Shown piece by piece: positions 50,323 to 61,976 of a DNA stretch of 64,000 nucleotides. The position numbers and the translations under genes were made by a program. The DNA lies in contig NC_085876.1 of NCBI RefSeq assembly GCF_034702125.1, positions 29,569,079 through 29,633,078 on the forward strand, in the 5' to 3' direction. Every line of letters starts with the position of its first letter. Position 1 is the stretch's first letter. The notes under the pieces were generated by a model that did not search any database, was not told where the DNA came from, and saw only the letters and a list, made by a program, of their open reading frames with translations. The DNA is from Engraulis encrasicolus (taxonomy: Eukaryota > Chordata > Actinopteri > Clupeiformes > Engraulidae).

Positions 50323-50324
50323 AA
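50284..50324. repeat. (AAT)n at inner end of the left arm
   Basis: Mirrored by (ATT)n at 52070-52108. Confidence 0.9.
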
Positions 50325-50478
50325 GACTTTCCGGAGAGACAATGCTATTAGTATGCTTGCGGCTTATGCACACACACACAGAGCTGTTGTATACACACAG
50401 AGAAACACGAGGGAAAGAGATAGAGGTCTGAGTGTGTGTGGGTGTGTGTGTGTCTGTCTGTCTGTCTGTGAGAGAGAG

Positions 50479-50479
<1 letters not shown>

Positions 50480-50565
<86 letters not shown>
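50480..50565. repeat. (GT)n microsatellite
   Basis: Over 40 GT units, next to a partial SINE-B (50572-50678) with B-box ggattcgaacc. Confidence 0.95.
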
Positions 50566-50566
<1 letters not shown>

Positions 50567-50571
50567 AGATG

Positions 50572-50678
50572 CTTCAGGTGCCTTTCAGCAATGGATGGGT
50601 AGGGAGAGGTAAGGGTGGGATTCGAACCTGCAACCCTCTGACAGACCAACACCCTACCCAGTAGGCCACTGCCATTTA
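50572..50678 (+). mobile_element. SINE family B, 3' part
   Basis: 'ggtaagggtgggattcgaacctgcaaccctctgac' and 'accctacccagtaggccac'. Confidence 0.65.
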
Positions 50679-51626
50679 CTGTATACAGTGGCTACAGCAG
50701 CATACTAGGCCATGGTTGCCCAGGTGACAGCAGAGGTCTAAAGTTCTACATGGCTGTATGCGTGTGTGTCAATGATACAGTAAGTAATGTAGACCTCCTG
50801 TGTGTGTATGAATGAAGATTCTAAAGGTGACAATTTGGCGGTCAATAGCTGAATAATATGTGCAGCCTTATTTTTACACTGTCATATCTCCAAAAGTTTT
50901 GCAAGTTGTCAGATGATATTGACACACAAATGGCACAACCCTGCTCTTCATGTCAAAGCTGAGATCACTTTTCAAGGCCAAATGGTTGAGTCAAAAAATG
51001 GACATATTCAGGCCTATGCGCTGAGCTGTTCACACATTTGTTTTTGTAAGTGAATGGGGTCACATCATAGGGATTTTAAAACTGCTCTCTCCGAAACATT
51101 TTTACGAGTTGGCTTATGATCTTCACACAGTTTGTATTCAGAGCCAAGACCTCTCTGACAATGCCTTTACCTAGTTGATACCTTAAAAACCCTAGGACAG
51201 GTCGCCTCTCACTGTAACTGACACAATTTGTGACATCATCATCTTGACTATTCTACCATTAATTTCAATGAGGGGGAAAACAGAGAGATAACTGAGGAAA
51301 AACAAGTCTGGTGAACGAATGAAAGGGGGTAGGCCAGCAAAAAATACACCACCCTGAGCCCTTTTCGAGCCATTCAATTTGGGACTCGAACCGTGTCTCT
51401 ATCTCGAACGCTGCAACGATTCAAAGCCGGCGTACTAATGAATGGGGATTCCCATAGGCCGAGGTGAATGGAAAAATGTAGAATATAATAAACTGTTGAT
51501 GAACAATTGGTATGCTTTCCCGCAAGCATACTAAATAAACTGTTGGAGAACAATTAGTATGCTTGCTGGCAGCAAGCAGAGGCCTTTGGCAAGCATACTA
51601 AATAATACTATAGGACTATTTCATAC

Positions 51627-51938
51627 ATGGTAGACACAATCATCTGCTGTTATGAGAACATCTCTGTCATAACTGTCCATTTGTTACCAGCTGACAGGAA
51701 TGAAAACCGTTCTTATCATCTGCATTTGCCAGAAAGGCCTGCCAATCTGGTAACAAATGAACAGTTCCCAGATTTGGACTACACTACCAAAGATGCAGTT
51801 GCCAAAGATGTATTCCAACTAGAGGTGAAGTGCAGCTGTACTAGTACTTGTACAAATAGACCTGCCAGATCTCGGTGCAAGTTCATAAAGGCAGAGTTAA
51901 AGTGCACACGTCTGTGCAAGTGTACATGCAATTTCTAA
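51627..51938 (+). CDS. Cys-rich C-terminal ORF inside the long-arm element
   Basis: A 103-codon frame ends with ten cysteines in the last 35 residues (CSCTSTC ... CKFIKAELKCTRLCKCTC). TAA is followed by AATAAA at 52002-52007. The start is uncertain; the true gene probably had more exons or a longer 5' part now lost or interrupted. The pattern resembles the compact Cys-rich tails in some transposon-encoded proteins. Function is not assigned. Confidence 0.4.
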   Translation: MVDTIICCYENISVITVHLLPADRNENRSYHLHLPERPANLVTNEQFPDLDYTTKDAVAKDVFQLEVKCSCTSTCTNRPARSRCKFIKAELKCTRLCKCTCNF

Positions 51939-52739
51939 GACTGACCACTGACTGTTTTTGCATCTGTTCTCTGTCATAGTTATTGTAGAGTGGAGTATTG
52001 GAATAAATGTTAGCCCTATGGTCTTCTGTTTTCTTTTTGAATGCAGGAAAAAATGATGCTCCCCATAGTATTTATTATTATTATTATCATTATTATTATT
52101 ATTATTATTGATTTACTTTCTTCCAGATATAAAGTTTTTAAGTTGTGAATAAAATTATGGCTTGATTGGAACAAAAAGCTGGTACTCATGTTCCTAAATT
52201 CATACACTCAAAGGTGCAAGTTGGGTGCTAAATATCACATAACTTAGGCTATATGGAGCCATATTTGTGTATAGGTATCCTATTATTATCTATGCTTCAG
52301 GGATATTCTGAACAAATCAAGTTAAGTGATAACCCAGGCTTTGTTTACAATAACTTGTAACAATAAATTATTTTTCATTGCAACTTTGAGGGCATTTCCA
52401 CCCTTTATCTTAAAAAAAGCCCGGATTTAGCTGTCCATTGGCTAAAAGTGTGTCTTTTACATAGCGTGTCTTTAATGTGGTAACATTACTTAGCTCACCG
52501 GTTTCTCCTCTTCATGCTGAATCCATACATAGCTCATATGTTAAATTTGGTTTAACCAATCAAAAGTTATAGCAGTTTATATATTTTAGAGCGCCCCCCG
52601 CAGGCCATTTTGTTATCTGTGTGTTTGACACTCGAACTCAAATTGTTCTATAGACCCAAAACTTCAACTTGGAAATGAAAACCAAACTTTAACACCAATT
52701 TGAAATGACTGAGCCTATGACGACCCCACTATCTATGCC

Positions 52740-53715
52740 TGCGCTACAGGAGCTACTTTTTCTGCAAAAGAGGGAATGCCTTTTCAGTGCATTCCAAATA
52801 CAACAGAGGTCATTAAAATGCACATATTTGCTTAAAATGTTAAGTTTGTAGAGGGCTTCATTACAAGCACAAGAAATTCCAATAATATTAGGCTAATGGG
52901 TAGGCAATTAGTTTTGGACGCGGGGCTATGTGGCCATGATTTCAACTGGTTAAGTTTTTCAGTTTTTTTTCTTCTTCTATTACATTAGAAATTAAAAAAG
53001 TGTTATTTAGGATAAATACAATTGATTTCATTTAATTTGATTTCAATTTAAAACATTCACTTTCTTCAATGTAGGCCTACTGATAAGCCAACTACTACAT
53101 CTCCTGCCGTCTCTCTCATGATGGTGACCTGCCTTAGCAACCTGCCATAGGCCTACATACCTAATGCAGTTGCCAGTTGTTTATTGTTATACCCTTTTTC
53201 ATTACCTGAAAACTGCTAGCTATAAATTCAAAAATTTGTTATCAAAAGCCATGGAACCAAAAGTACACTGCACTGCACTGCTATTTGCTGCATCTGGCGG
53301 GCCGAGTATAATTGATGACGGGCCAGATTTGGCCCCTGGACCGCTAATTGCTCAGCCTTGCTGTACTGGCACTTCTTGATAGAAAGGGAGAGACTTTTGT
53401 AATGACACAAAATGAGGATTGGATACTTTTAGTCACAAGTCAATAATGGTCTATATACTTATATCTGTCCATCCCATGGATAACGTGGGACTGACATATG
53501 TTTCATGATATATGTTTCAGTCGCACCTTTCTCTCACTCACACAAGCACACAGGACCATAGAGGCCAGTGGCTACATGAAGAATCCTCACATAAAAAAAC
53601 AAATGTTCACATGTTCTTTAATGATTTGCAGCAACTCACCATGAAAGACTGACCAGCCACCAATCACAAGAAGTATAACACAACAAAACAGAACTGAACT
53701 TGCTTCCCAAAATAG
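52740..53715. other. Intergenic between long-arm element and mterf1
   Basis: No gene. 'ggcgggccgag...ccagatttggcccctgga' near 53300 is hAT-MITE-like debris. Confidence 0.35.
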
Positions 53716-53718
53716 TCA

Positions 53719-53724
53719 TTTTAT
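53719..53724 (-). terminator. Candidate poly(A) signal for mterf1
   Basis: AATAAA on the - strand, about 60 bp after the stop codon. Confidence 0.5.
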
Positions 53725-53782
53725 TCTGCACTCATTCATTACACCATGAAATCATTCATCCAGACAAACATAAATAAAATAA

Positions 53783-56753
53783 TCATTCAAGGGCACTAAG
53801 CTTTATCAATTTGGCCTCAAACCTCTTCTTACTGGTGTCCAGCACTGTAATGCCGTTGATGCCAAAGTCATAGTGCAGCTTCCTCAGTTCATCCATTCTC
53901 CACTTCAGGTTCTCCAGGCTGAAGTCCAGAACCTTTGGCTTCTGGACAATCTGCCCGACCGAGATCCCTTCCCTCAGCAGACAGTCCACTTTCTCACTGA
54001 GGCGCTCGGGCGACAGGTAGAGCACGGAGGCATAGTTTACAATGATGGTGATCGAGTCTTTCTTGCTGCCGCCCACGGACGTCAGCTTCTCCTGCAGCAT
54101 CCGGAAGTTTCTCCTGAGGATGTCGTGTGACATGTCCAGGATGTCCGCGCCGCTGCCCTGCAGGAACGCCAGCAGCAGGGAGTCGCGCAGCCCCAGCGCC
54201 TCCCGGAAAAACTTCACGTTGGCTTCCACACGCTTGGTACTGCGGATCAGGATGTATAGGTTCTTCGAGATCACCGCCTTGATAAGAAATGAATAATACA
54301 TTAATAACGAATAATAAATGATAACAATTAATAACTAAGTATATAATAAATGAATACATATACCGGTAATAACTTTACATTAAAATTAAGTATAATAAAT
54401 AAATAGAATATATAGTGATTATATTAATTAACAAATAATTAGTTAATAACTATAATAAATTAATAATTTAATTTGTAGTGACTTTCATGATACCCAAGGG
54501 CACTCTGCAGCACATAATGTTAAAATACTAGCATGTTAAAACAGTAAGATAGGTAGTAAAACAGTAGAAAGCCATTCTCAGCCATTCTCTCAGACTGGTG
54601 ATGCTACTTCTAGTTACAAGCTAGCAATTATCATGCAATCTTATGGGTCCATCTGAACCCATAAGATTCAATAACTATATGCTAGCATGGAGGTAAAATT
54701 TGCAATGACAGACTCAGAGACCAGCTGGAAGTACAGGAAAAATTTATCATTTAACTCAAGGGGAGGTGTAAAAAGAGCTTCTTTCCAGAAATGGCACCGC
54801 ATCGATTTAATACATGTTGAAAGGCATAGCAGCATAACACCGAAATAATAACATCAAAGCAAAATAAACCAAAATAATGCAATGACCTTGGCGAATTTAC
54901 TGGGCTGGGTGCCCCCCAGAGTGTGGCAGATGTCCTGCAGCAGCTCGACCATCTGACGATTGAGCTCCACGCTGTTGGAGAAGGTTCTGGGCGCCGTGGT
55001 GAGCAAGCGATGGAGATCCCTGGAGATAGAGCCAAATTATAGGCCGTGTTGGACAAGTTACTCAAAACTATAATGCATTTCTGATTACATGTTACTGTCT
55101 TCTTTAAAGTAACCCCTTACATTACAATGTTACTATATTTAAAATGTAAGGCATTACACTACATTTGCATTTACTATAGTTACTCTCGCCAAAATAGCTA
55201 AATATGCATCAGACAATTTACAGTGTAAATCAAACTCATGAGTCATGACTCTTTCACCTCCCATTCAGGTTTTTCGGCAGCATGAAGACTAAAAAGTAGC
55301 AGGTTCAGGAATAGGTTCTGACCCACCACACTGAACAGGTTACAGTAAAAGGTATTGTAACTTAAGCTTAAGCTTGTGGGTGTGTTCTGACTGTCACGCC
55401 AACGAGTCTGGCTCTTTGGTGTAGCGGGTCAGAGCCCCAGTTTACTACCCCAGAAAGTCCAGGTTGGAGTCTCTGCTACAGAACCCAATTAAGGAAATGT
55501 TGCCACTGCACCTGGAGTCGAGTCCCAGTGAGCTGAGGAACACGATGTTCTTCTCCAGGTTGTCGTTGTCGCTGGAGCGGAAGAAGGACTCGGGCGAGCG
55601 GTGGAGGATGCTGACCACTTCCTGGTCGCTCTGGAAGACGCTGCGCCACAGCTGCCAGCGCTCCTCCAGGTGCTGTCTGGAGCGTGTGATTGCGCGTGGG
55701 AAACGCGAGATGATGCTGGCCACGGTCTCGCGGTCCGCGCCCTTGGCCTTCAGGAAGGTCACCAGCCCGTGCTCGTTAGTCTCCGTCCTCCTGAGCACAC
55801 CCGGCTGACGCTTGCGAGCCATCGGCACGTCCACACCCAACACCTGAGTTACATGACGTCACATTACATAACATTATATTACACTGAGCCATTGTCAAGT
55901 CCACACCAAGCTCTTGAGTTAGATTTCATGAAATTACATTATACTAAATTACATTACAATGAGCCATTGTCAAGTCTACTCCACACCCAGGACCTGAGTT
56001 ACAATACATTACATTACACTACACTTAGCCATCGTTACGTTCAGACCCAGCACCTGAGTTACATCACATCACATTATATTACACTGAGCCATTGTCAAGT
56101 CCACACCAAGCACCTGAGTAAAAATACATAAACTTACATTATACTAAATTACATTGCACTGAGCCATCGTCAAGTCCACTCCACACCAACACCTGAGTTA
56201 CAATTCATTACATTAACCCAGGACCTGAGTTACATTAAATTACACTACACTATGCTTAGCTGACTCCTCTCCTTAAGCACCTAGGTAAGGTAAGGTAAGG
56301 TGACTTTATTTATGTCTGAAGGTAGATTTGGTTGCAGGTTCTACATCACGTCAGTCATGTATTGACTATTCGCTTGTTGTGCGTCTTCTTTGTAAGTCGC
56401 TTCAGATAAAATCATCAGTTTAAAAATGTAATGTAATGTAATGCAGGTAAAAGTAAAGTAAAAAGAGGACGGACAGCTAAACAACAACTAACAAGCAGAT
56501 GCACACTCCAGACAGGATTAGACACACAGATAGACAGACAGACTAGATAGATAACCTTCAGGTTGTCCAGCAGGAGCTTGTTCTCCGTATTTTTCTCGGC
56601 CTCCGGTGGCGTCTCTGCTGCAGGGGGCGTTTCGACAGCCTTGCAGACCAATGTCCTGGCCAGCTGAAGAGACGCCAGGAGACACTGCTGAGGCTGAGGG
56701 ACGGCTCTGTGGAGCATCAGGGCAGCCCTGACGCGTGACATGGCCACTGCCAT
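53783..56753 (-). CDS. mterf1: Mitochondrial transcription termination factor 1
   Basis: Four coding exons: 56753-56556, 55843-55512, 55019-54887, 54277-53783 (1158 nt, 385 aa; human protein about 399). Residues 1-60 are rich in Arg, Ala and Leu with few acids at the start (MAVAMSRVRAALMLHRA), a likely mitochondrial targeting sequence. The MTERF fold follows: DVPMARKRQPGV, IISRFPRAITRS, ILHRSPESFFRS, LTTAPRTFSNSVELNRQMV, ILIRSTKRVEANVKFFRE, KVLDFSLENLKWRMDEL and KKRFEAKL, in the order and spacing of MTERF1. The family binds mitochondrial DNA by base flipping at the tRNA-Leu terminator. The ATG at 56753 is the first in frame (an upstream GTG is not used). Exon 1 donor (aag|gttatc) is weak. Confidence 0.95.
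55043..55375. mobile_element. hAT-like MITE, second copy
   Basis: Diverged copy of 3408-3902 within mterf1 intron 3 ('gattacatgttactgtctt', 'ctcatgagtcatg', 'aaaaagtagcaggttcag'). Confidence 0.5.
55816..56240 (-). repeat. Minisatellite spanning the mterf1 exon 3 acceptor
   Basis: Units start at 55816 (the real exon edge), 55886, 55961, 56026, 56086 and 56161, with a partial at about 56216; spacing 60-75 bp. Each has a version of 'gagccatcgtcaagtccacacccaacacctgagttacat', i.e. about 25 exon bases, the acceptor and intron. Confidence 0.85.
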
Positions 56754-56814
56754 CGTCACTCAATGGTGAGCCTGCAGGCGTTGACACAGAGAAAGATAAA
56801 AGTAAGCGCTGGTC

Positions 56815-57003
56815 TCATACATTACATTACATTACACTTAGCTGATGCTTTTATCCAAAGCAACTTAGTTATTGACAGGGTAGGCCTATTGGTTGCAGTT
56901 CCTGGAACAATGTTGGATATTAGGTGCCTTGCTCAAGGGTACTACATTGTTGTCACGTGGGATTCGAACCTACCACCCCCAGACTGAAAGACCAACTCCC
57001 CAA
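56815..57003 (+). mobile_element. SINE family B, copy
   Basis: 'cattacacttagctgatgc', 'ccttgctcaagggtac', 'gtgggattcgaacctacc'. Lies in the mterf1 5' intron. Confidence 0.7.
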
Positions 57004-57446
57004 CCACTCTGTCTGTCTGTGTCTTGTGGTGGATGTAATGGGTGGCAGTGCATCTTGACTCTTCTACCAGATCAATCCAATCCAGTAACCAAGACTATCT
57101 GGCTGTAGTAGATACGATTATATTAAAATGTAAATGTTTTACGCACGTGTAGCCTACACACTGACAGTGTGACGAAATGACTAGCAGACATTACCCTACC
57201 TGTCCCATTTCAAGCAAATTGGGCAATTGTTGGACACATTCATCCTCCGAATGACGGGTGTATTACAAAACATCCCCAGTCACTTTTCTACAAGTTAACA
57301 AGAGTTAAATTCGCAAGCCATTGCGTAGTGCGTAGGTAGCCTACTGACAGAGATATTGTGCTGTCAGCATCGCCATAGTGCATAATTTAAGTCCCTGAAA
57401 TGTTTCATTGAAGACACTTTTCTTAGATTATGTACATTTCACTCAC

Positions 57447-57475
57447 CACTTGTATCGCTGGAGCGTAGAAGCCAT
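57447..57475 (-). promoter_or_regulatory. mterf1: mterf1 upstream exon with a short uORF
   Basis: An ATG at 57475 opens nine codons (MASTLQRYK) to a good donor (aagtg|gtgagtg). The acceptor gcctgcag|gctc (56772) joins it to the exon holding the mterf1 ATG. The joined frame ends at TGA two bases before that ATG. The junction is inferred from consensus only. Confidence 0.45.
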
Positions 57476-57479
57476 TGAT

Positions 57480-57925
57480 AGAAGAAAATTAATGTAATTG
57501 TTTAGTTTCTCTTCCGACAAACACTGAAAAGGTTTTCTCAGGACAAGGGCTTGTACGAAAAACACAAGTATTCGCACCAATGGTTCATTTTGATGAGGAC
57601 CTCTAGTGTTTGGGAGTAGGACAAGCATCAAGCAATATTGCAAATGGACGATAGATGGCAGCATGACATGAAGTATCTGAGCGGCTCTGTGAAGTATCAG
57701 AGCCGTAGGCTGTATCGAAATCTTAGATGTGATTAAAAAAAAAAAAAATGTTAAAGGCTCTGAGACTGAGGTATCGTGAGCAGAGTGTCGTGAGTGTTCC
57801 ATGACACAATGTAGGCCTACATTGTATATCACGCAGAAATGTAACCTCGATTGTAGTAACTTTGGCATTGGCAATATGCGTATTTAGATAAATAAATGAA
57901 TAGGCTAGTATTGTAGCCTATGCCT
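57480..57925. promoter_or_regulatory. Region upstream of mterf1; promoter presumed
   Basis: No core promoter motif is convincing. The stretch 57600-57780 contains a (A)13 run. Confidence 0.25.
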
Positions 57926-57927
<2 letters not shown>

Positions 57928-57983
<56 letters not shown>

Positions 57984-58035
57984 ACAACAACAACAACAGC
58001 AGCATCAGTATCAGCAGCAGCAGCAACAGCAGCAG
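57928..58035. repeat. (ATC)n then (AAC)n and (AGC)n compound microsatellite
   Basis: About 17 ATC units followed by AAC, AGC and CAG units. Confidence 0.95.
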
Positions 58036-58040
58036 GCAGC

Positions 58041-58536
58041 TCACCTGGTAAACCAAGAACATGGGTAAGTGACTAACTTGTGAGAGGAACGTGTGTCACA
58101 AGATAAAGTACAAAAAGTCAATAAATTACAGATATAATAGGGAAGTTTGCCCAACAGTGCCTTTGCAATAAAACGTAACAATTTACGCCTTAAATACAAG
58201 GATGGCCATTGGACTTTAGAGTACAGATCACAATGGTGGGTTCTTGAGGGGGCACCTGTTACAAATTGCAATGCAGAATGATAAACAGCATCCAGCTTCT
58301 CGAGGAGACATAAGGGCGCATGCATATAAATTGTATCCCCATAATCCAACACTGAGAGAAAAGTACTTTGAATCAGCATTTTTCTTGCTAAAAATGAAAA
58401 ACATTTTTTCAAATGAAAATAAAAACCAACCTTAGGTCTTTGTTTTCTTAAAAGATGATTTATGTGTACCTCAAATGTGAGCTTTTGGTCTAGCCAAATA
58501 CCAAGATATTTGTAAGAACTAACCCGCTCCAGGAAA
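58041..58536 (-). pseudogene. LINE ORF2 C-terminal fragment
   Basis: On the - strand: ERVSSYKYLGIWLDQKLTF, HINHLLRKQR, then FLARKMLIQSTFLSVLDYGDTIY and HHCDLYSKVQWPSLYLRR. The YLGIWLD / LDYGD pairing is the region after the YADD palm in jockey/CR1/Rex1-like LINEs. It may be from the same group as 13320-13690. The start of the protein is absent. Confidence 0.75.
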
Positions 58537-58784
58537 GTATCATCAGCCGCATGGCAGGCAAGTGCCCTACCAGTTGATCACGGCAGGGCCTGCAGGGACT
58601 TTTCTAATGCGCCCAATTTTTTTGAATACTCCATTATGTATAGCAGCTGTTCAATCCCCAAGCTGTATACCCTAGCTCACTGAACTGCAGCTGCCCTTAT
58701 GTAGGCCTATCTATTTCAGCTGTACGTCTACCAGCTGAGGCCTGAGTCCTCCACCTATTAGAGAAGCATCACAGTGGTCCTTAT

Positions 58785-58940
58785 GCTCTCCTCTCCTCTC
58801 CTCTCCTCTCATGTTCTTGCTCCTCTCCTCTCCTCTCATGTTCTTGCTCCTCTCCTCTCCTCTCATGTTCTTGCTCCTCTCCTCTCCTCTCATGTTCTTG
58901 CTCCTCTCCTCTCCTCTCTTCTCCTCTCCTCTCCTCTCCA
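58785..58940. repeat. Minisatellite of 27 bp in a CTCTC-rich block
   Basis: Four units of 'atgttcttgctcctctcc..' separated by (TCTCC)n. Confidence 0.9.
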
Positions 58941-59084
58941 TAGGCGATTTTAGATGGCGGGCCAGGGTGGACCACGGCCCCTGTAGTTACTCCTGGACCC
59001 TGTTGCGGCCCCTGTACATAACTGTCAATGGTCAATATAATATAAAATACAATTGACTTTTGGTCTAGAACCACCACTGCCCCT

Positions 59085-59240
59085 CTCCTCTCTTCTCCTC
59101 TCCGCTCCTATCTTCTCTCTCCTCTCCTTTCTTCCTTCCCCTCCTCTCCTCTCCTCTCCTCTCCTCTCCTCTCCTCTCCTCTCTTCTCTCTCCTCCCCTC
59201 TCCTCTCCTCTCCTCTCTTCTCTCTTCTTCTCTCCGCTCT
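59085..59240. repeat. (CTCTC)n pyrimidine block
   Basis: Long polypyrimidine tract with imperfect TCTCC pentamers, near the previous minisatellite. Confidence 0.9.
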
Positions 59241-59347
59241 GGAGCCTTACTCATGCATTATTCAAACAGCCACTACACTATCACATGTGCTATGTTCATT
59301 ATTCAAATTGCACTCCCTTCTGCTCCTCTCTGTCTTTCTTTCAGCCG

Positions 59348-59389
59348 CTTGCTGTGTGTGTGCGTGTGCGTGTGTGTGTGCGTGTGCGT

Positions 59390-59450
<61 letters not shown>

Positions 59451-59466
59451 CGTGTGTGTGTGTGAG
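59348..59466. repeat. (GT)n / (GCGT)n microsatellite
   Basis: GT and GCGTGT units with a short AG run. Confidence 0.95.
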
Positions 59467-59469
59467 GTG

Positions 59470-60985
59470 TTCTGTTTTTTTGTGATCCTCGCTCATCCCC
59501 ACTTATTGAAGTCTCGTCTGGTCGTGGAGACCTACCGTAATCACTTTTTTCATCCACGACTGACATCCCCCCTGTGTCATTTGCACCTAACCACGCTCCG
59601 ACTCTCCATCTCCGAGTGCACCCTTCTCCGCGATGCCAATTTCCTGTGTGTGTGTCTTTCATGCATGCTTTATTTCAGGATAATTAGCTCTTCCAGGTAA
59701 GGCCACTCAGCCTGTTTTGATATCAGACTGGTTTGGTTTTTGAGAGGCGAGAGGGTGAAGGGCTTCCATCATGAATCATAAAATTACCATAAAACAGAGA
59801 ATTATACATGTGGCTGATTACTTGCCTAATCATGTATGAACTTGTGTTCAAAAATGATAAAAATAGAATATTCTCAAATAAAAAAATATCTGATTGTGAG
59901 AATTGAAAATTGAGTGTCGAGGCACAGCAACCATTCCAGCTCACTTTGAAAACATTCTCTCACCATGCTATTTAAGACCAGTTGGTCACACAGTATGCTA
60001 ATCCCATAGGCTACTGTGGTGAACTGTAGGCCTATATATTGTGTATTTATACAGTATACTGGTACAGTGACACTAGTCATACTCTTTATGTGACACACAA
60101 GTAACTTCTGAATTTGTCCTGGGATATTCATCAGTGACAGTTTTAACTAGTGCCATTCCATTGATCACCAGTAAACAAAGCGGCCTGCAATGCAATGGTG
60201 TGCAGAGCCAGCTGCAGGGACAGAGCTATAGGGGGGTGAGTGGGGTATTTGCCCCTGTGCCCAAGGCCCTCTTTTATAGATAGGTTTCCCATTACAGTAA
60301 CAAACATTGAGGGTGTCAGGAGGGTCAAGATGCTAAGCAACCAATCACGTGAGTGCATTTTCTGAGTGACAGCAGTGTCCAAAACATTCAGAGGTAGTAG
60401 AGGGATCCTCAGCTGCGTGCCGTGTGCAGACCGGATTGTTTGTATACAAGAAACCTACTGCATGTAAAGAGGGTACCAGGGCCACTGACAGCTTTGACTG
60501 GGCCCAGGACAAAGCCATCATAAAGGGCCCCCCATTAATGTACATACAATGTGATTGGGATTCAATTCTGAGCAGCTCATCGCTCTGGGTGCGGGACAAC
60601 ATACCCCATTGCCCCCCCCCCCCCTTTAATTAGATGATTTACCTCTTAACTGAACCTGGTTTACTCTTGAACCAGCTTTGTACTATATAGGCCCCTGAGC
60701 TCTGCCACAGTGAGGGGCCTGCACCGCAATGACGTTATGTGGGCAATCCCTATTGGTGGGGGGCACCCTGCTGTGACCATGGCAGGCCTCGCAAGGGGCC
60801 CTCTTGTATTGGTGGTGGGGGCCCTATTGTGACCATGGAGGGCCCTATCATTGTTTTGCGCTGGAGCCCTGTGTATGTTGGTGCCGGCCCTGCCAGGCTG
60901 CAATGGGCCACTTGAGTTACACCAGGTGACACGCTGCTCCTCACCCATAAATAATGGATGCTGAAAAACTTTCAGTTGGTCTCCC
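59470..60985. other. Intergenic, no gene recognised
   Basis: Short frames only. 'gggccc'-rich words at 60480-60900 look like hAT MITE debris. Confidence 0.3.
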
Positions 60986-60992
60986 AGTACAC

Positions 60993-61125
60993 ACAACACA
61001 CACACACACACACTAAGCCAACTGGGGGACTGGACGGACAGGTGTCATTTTGTATCCAAACAGTGCTGCACATACACACACACACACATACACACACACA
61101 CACACACACGCACACACACACTTAC
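60993..61125. repeat. CA-rich microsatellite pair
   Basis: Short CA tracts at 60998-61012 and 61070-61122. Confidence 0.9.
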
Positions 61126-61389
61126 AACCCCAGCAAGACAAGCCCAACACGAGTGCGCATTCGGCAGACAACAGTTGATGCAGACGTGGCCCCCACCTGG
61201 ACTGCCACCTCCACACAGAAGCGGGCAACAGTCGGACACGGACGCAGCCACCACTGGGACTGTCTCTTGGCCACCACTCGGACTCGGACGGCCACTGCAG
61301 CGCAGGATGTCCAAGAGGAGATATGTGGAGTTCAAGATCTCGCAGACCATCAGCTGCTCTGCCCCCGTTGGCCGCAGGCAGAGGCCGTC

Positions 61390-61920
61390 GTCTCCGGCTG
61401 CTGGGGGTAGGTTCAAAACCCTTCAGATTTACTATAGGTTCAATACCCTTCATATGTCATATGTTGTAGATTCACATGTACTGTAGATTTAGAACCCCTT
61501 AAGATCTGTATGATGTAGGTTCAGAAAGGCTCAGATGTCCTGTATGCTGTTGGCAGAGGCGGTCATCTCCTACCAGTGGCCATTTAGGCCAGAACCCTTC
61601 AGATACAGTATGCTATAGGTTTAGAACCCGTTCAATGTACTGCATTTTGTATGTTCACAAGCCTTTAGTTATAATGTATGTTGTAGGTTCAGAAACCCTT
61701 CAGATGTAGGTCCAGAGTGCTTCAGATGTCCAGTATGTTGTAGTAGGTCCACGACCGTCCAGGATCCAGGACTATTTTGTTGTATAGGTCCAGAGTTATT
61801 TAGATGCGCTGTATTTTATGGCAGAGTTCTTTAGATGTGCATATTTTATAGGTTCTTTAGATGTGCATATTTCATACGTAGGTTCTTTAGATACCGGTAA
61901 GCTGTATTTTAACGGTCCAG
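61390..61920. repeat. Degenerate tandem repeat 'GTAGGTTCAGAACCCTTCAGATGT'
   Basis: About ten imperfect units of 35-60 bp carry 'taggttcaga', 'cccttcagat' and 'tgta(t)gttgtagg'. No gene in the stretch. Confidence 0.7.
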
Positions 61921-61976
61921 AGACAGTCATCTCTGGCTGGTGGTATGTAAGTTCATAATCCATGCATGCTGCTAAT

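Larger units (their letters stand above)
49653..52733. mobile_element. 3.1-kb DNA element with about 630-bp inverted ends
   Basis: Arms at 49653-50284 and 52108-52733 are inverted copies: outer 'tagtggggtcgtaggcctat' against 'gcctatgacgaccccacta', then 'caaatggcctgcggggggcgc', 'ggtggaaatgccctc' and inner 'atctggaagaaa'. Even the inner (AAT)n/(ATT)n tracts mirror each other. The middle holds a Cys-rich ORF with a poly(A) signal, later-inserted SINE and GT repeats, and other repeats. Long arms are known in foldback-like and some DNA transposons; I cannot name the family. Confidence 0.75.

Noticed and set aside
53873..54296. Frames on the + strand opposite mterf1 exon 4
   Set aside because: Shadows of the real coding strand, which has family motifs and phase-consistent splicing.
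56754..56759. mterf1 start six bases upstream (MTMAVAM)
   Set aside because: The upstream codon is GTG, not ATG; the first in-frame ATG is at 56753.
58785..59240. Protein-coding repeat (Leu-Leu-Ser / Glu-Glu-Arg)
   Set aside because: Pure CTCTC pyrimidine repeat and minisatellite.
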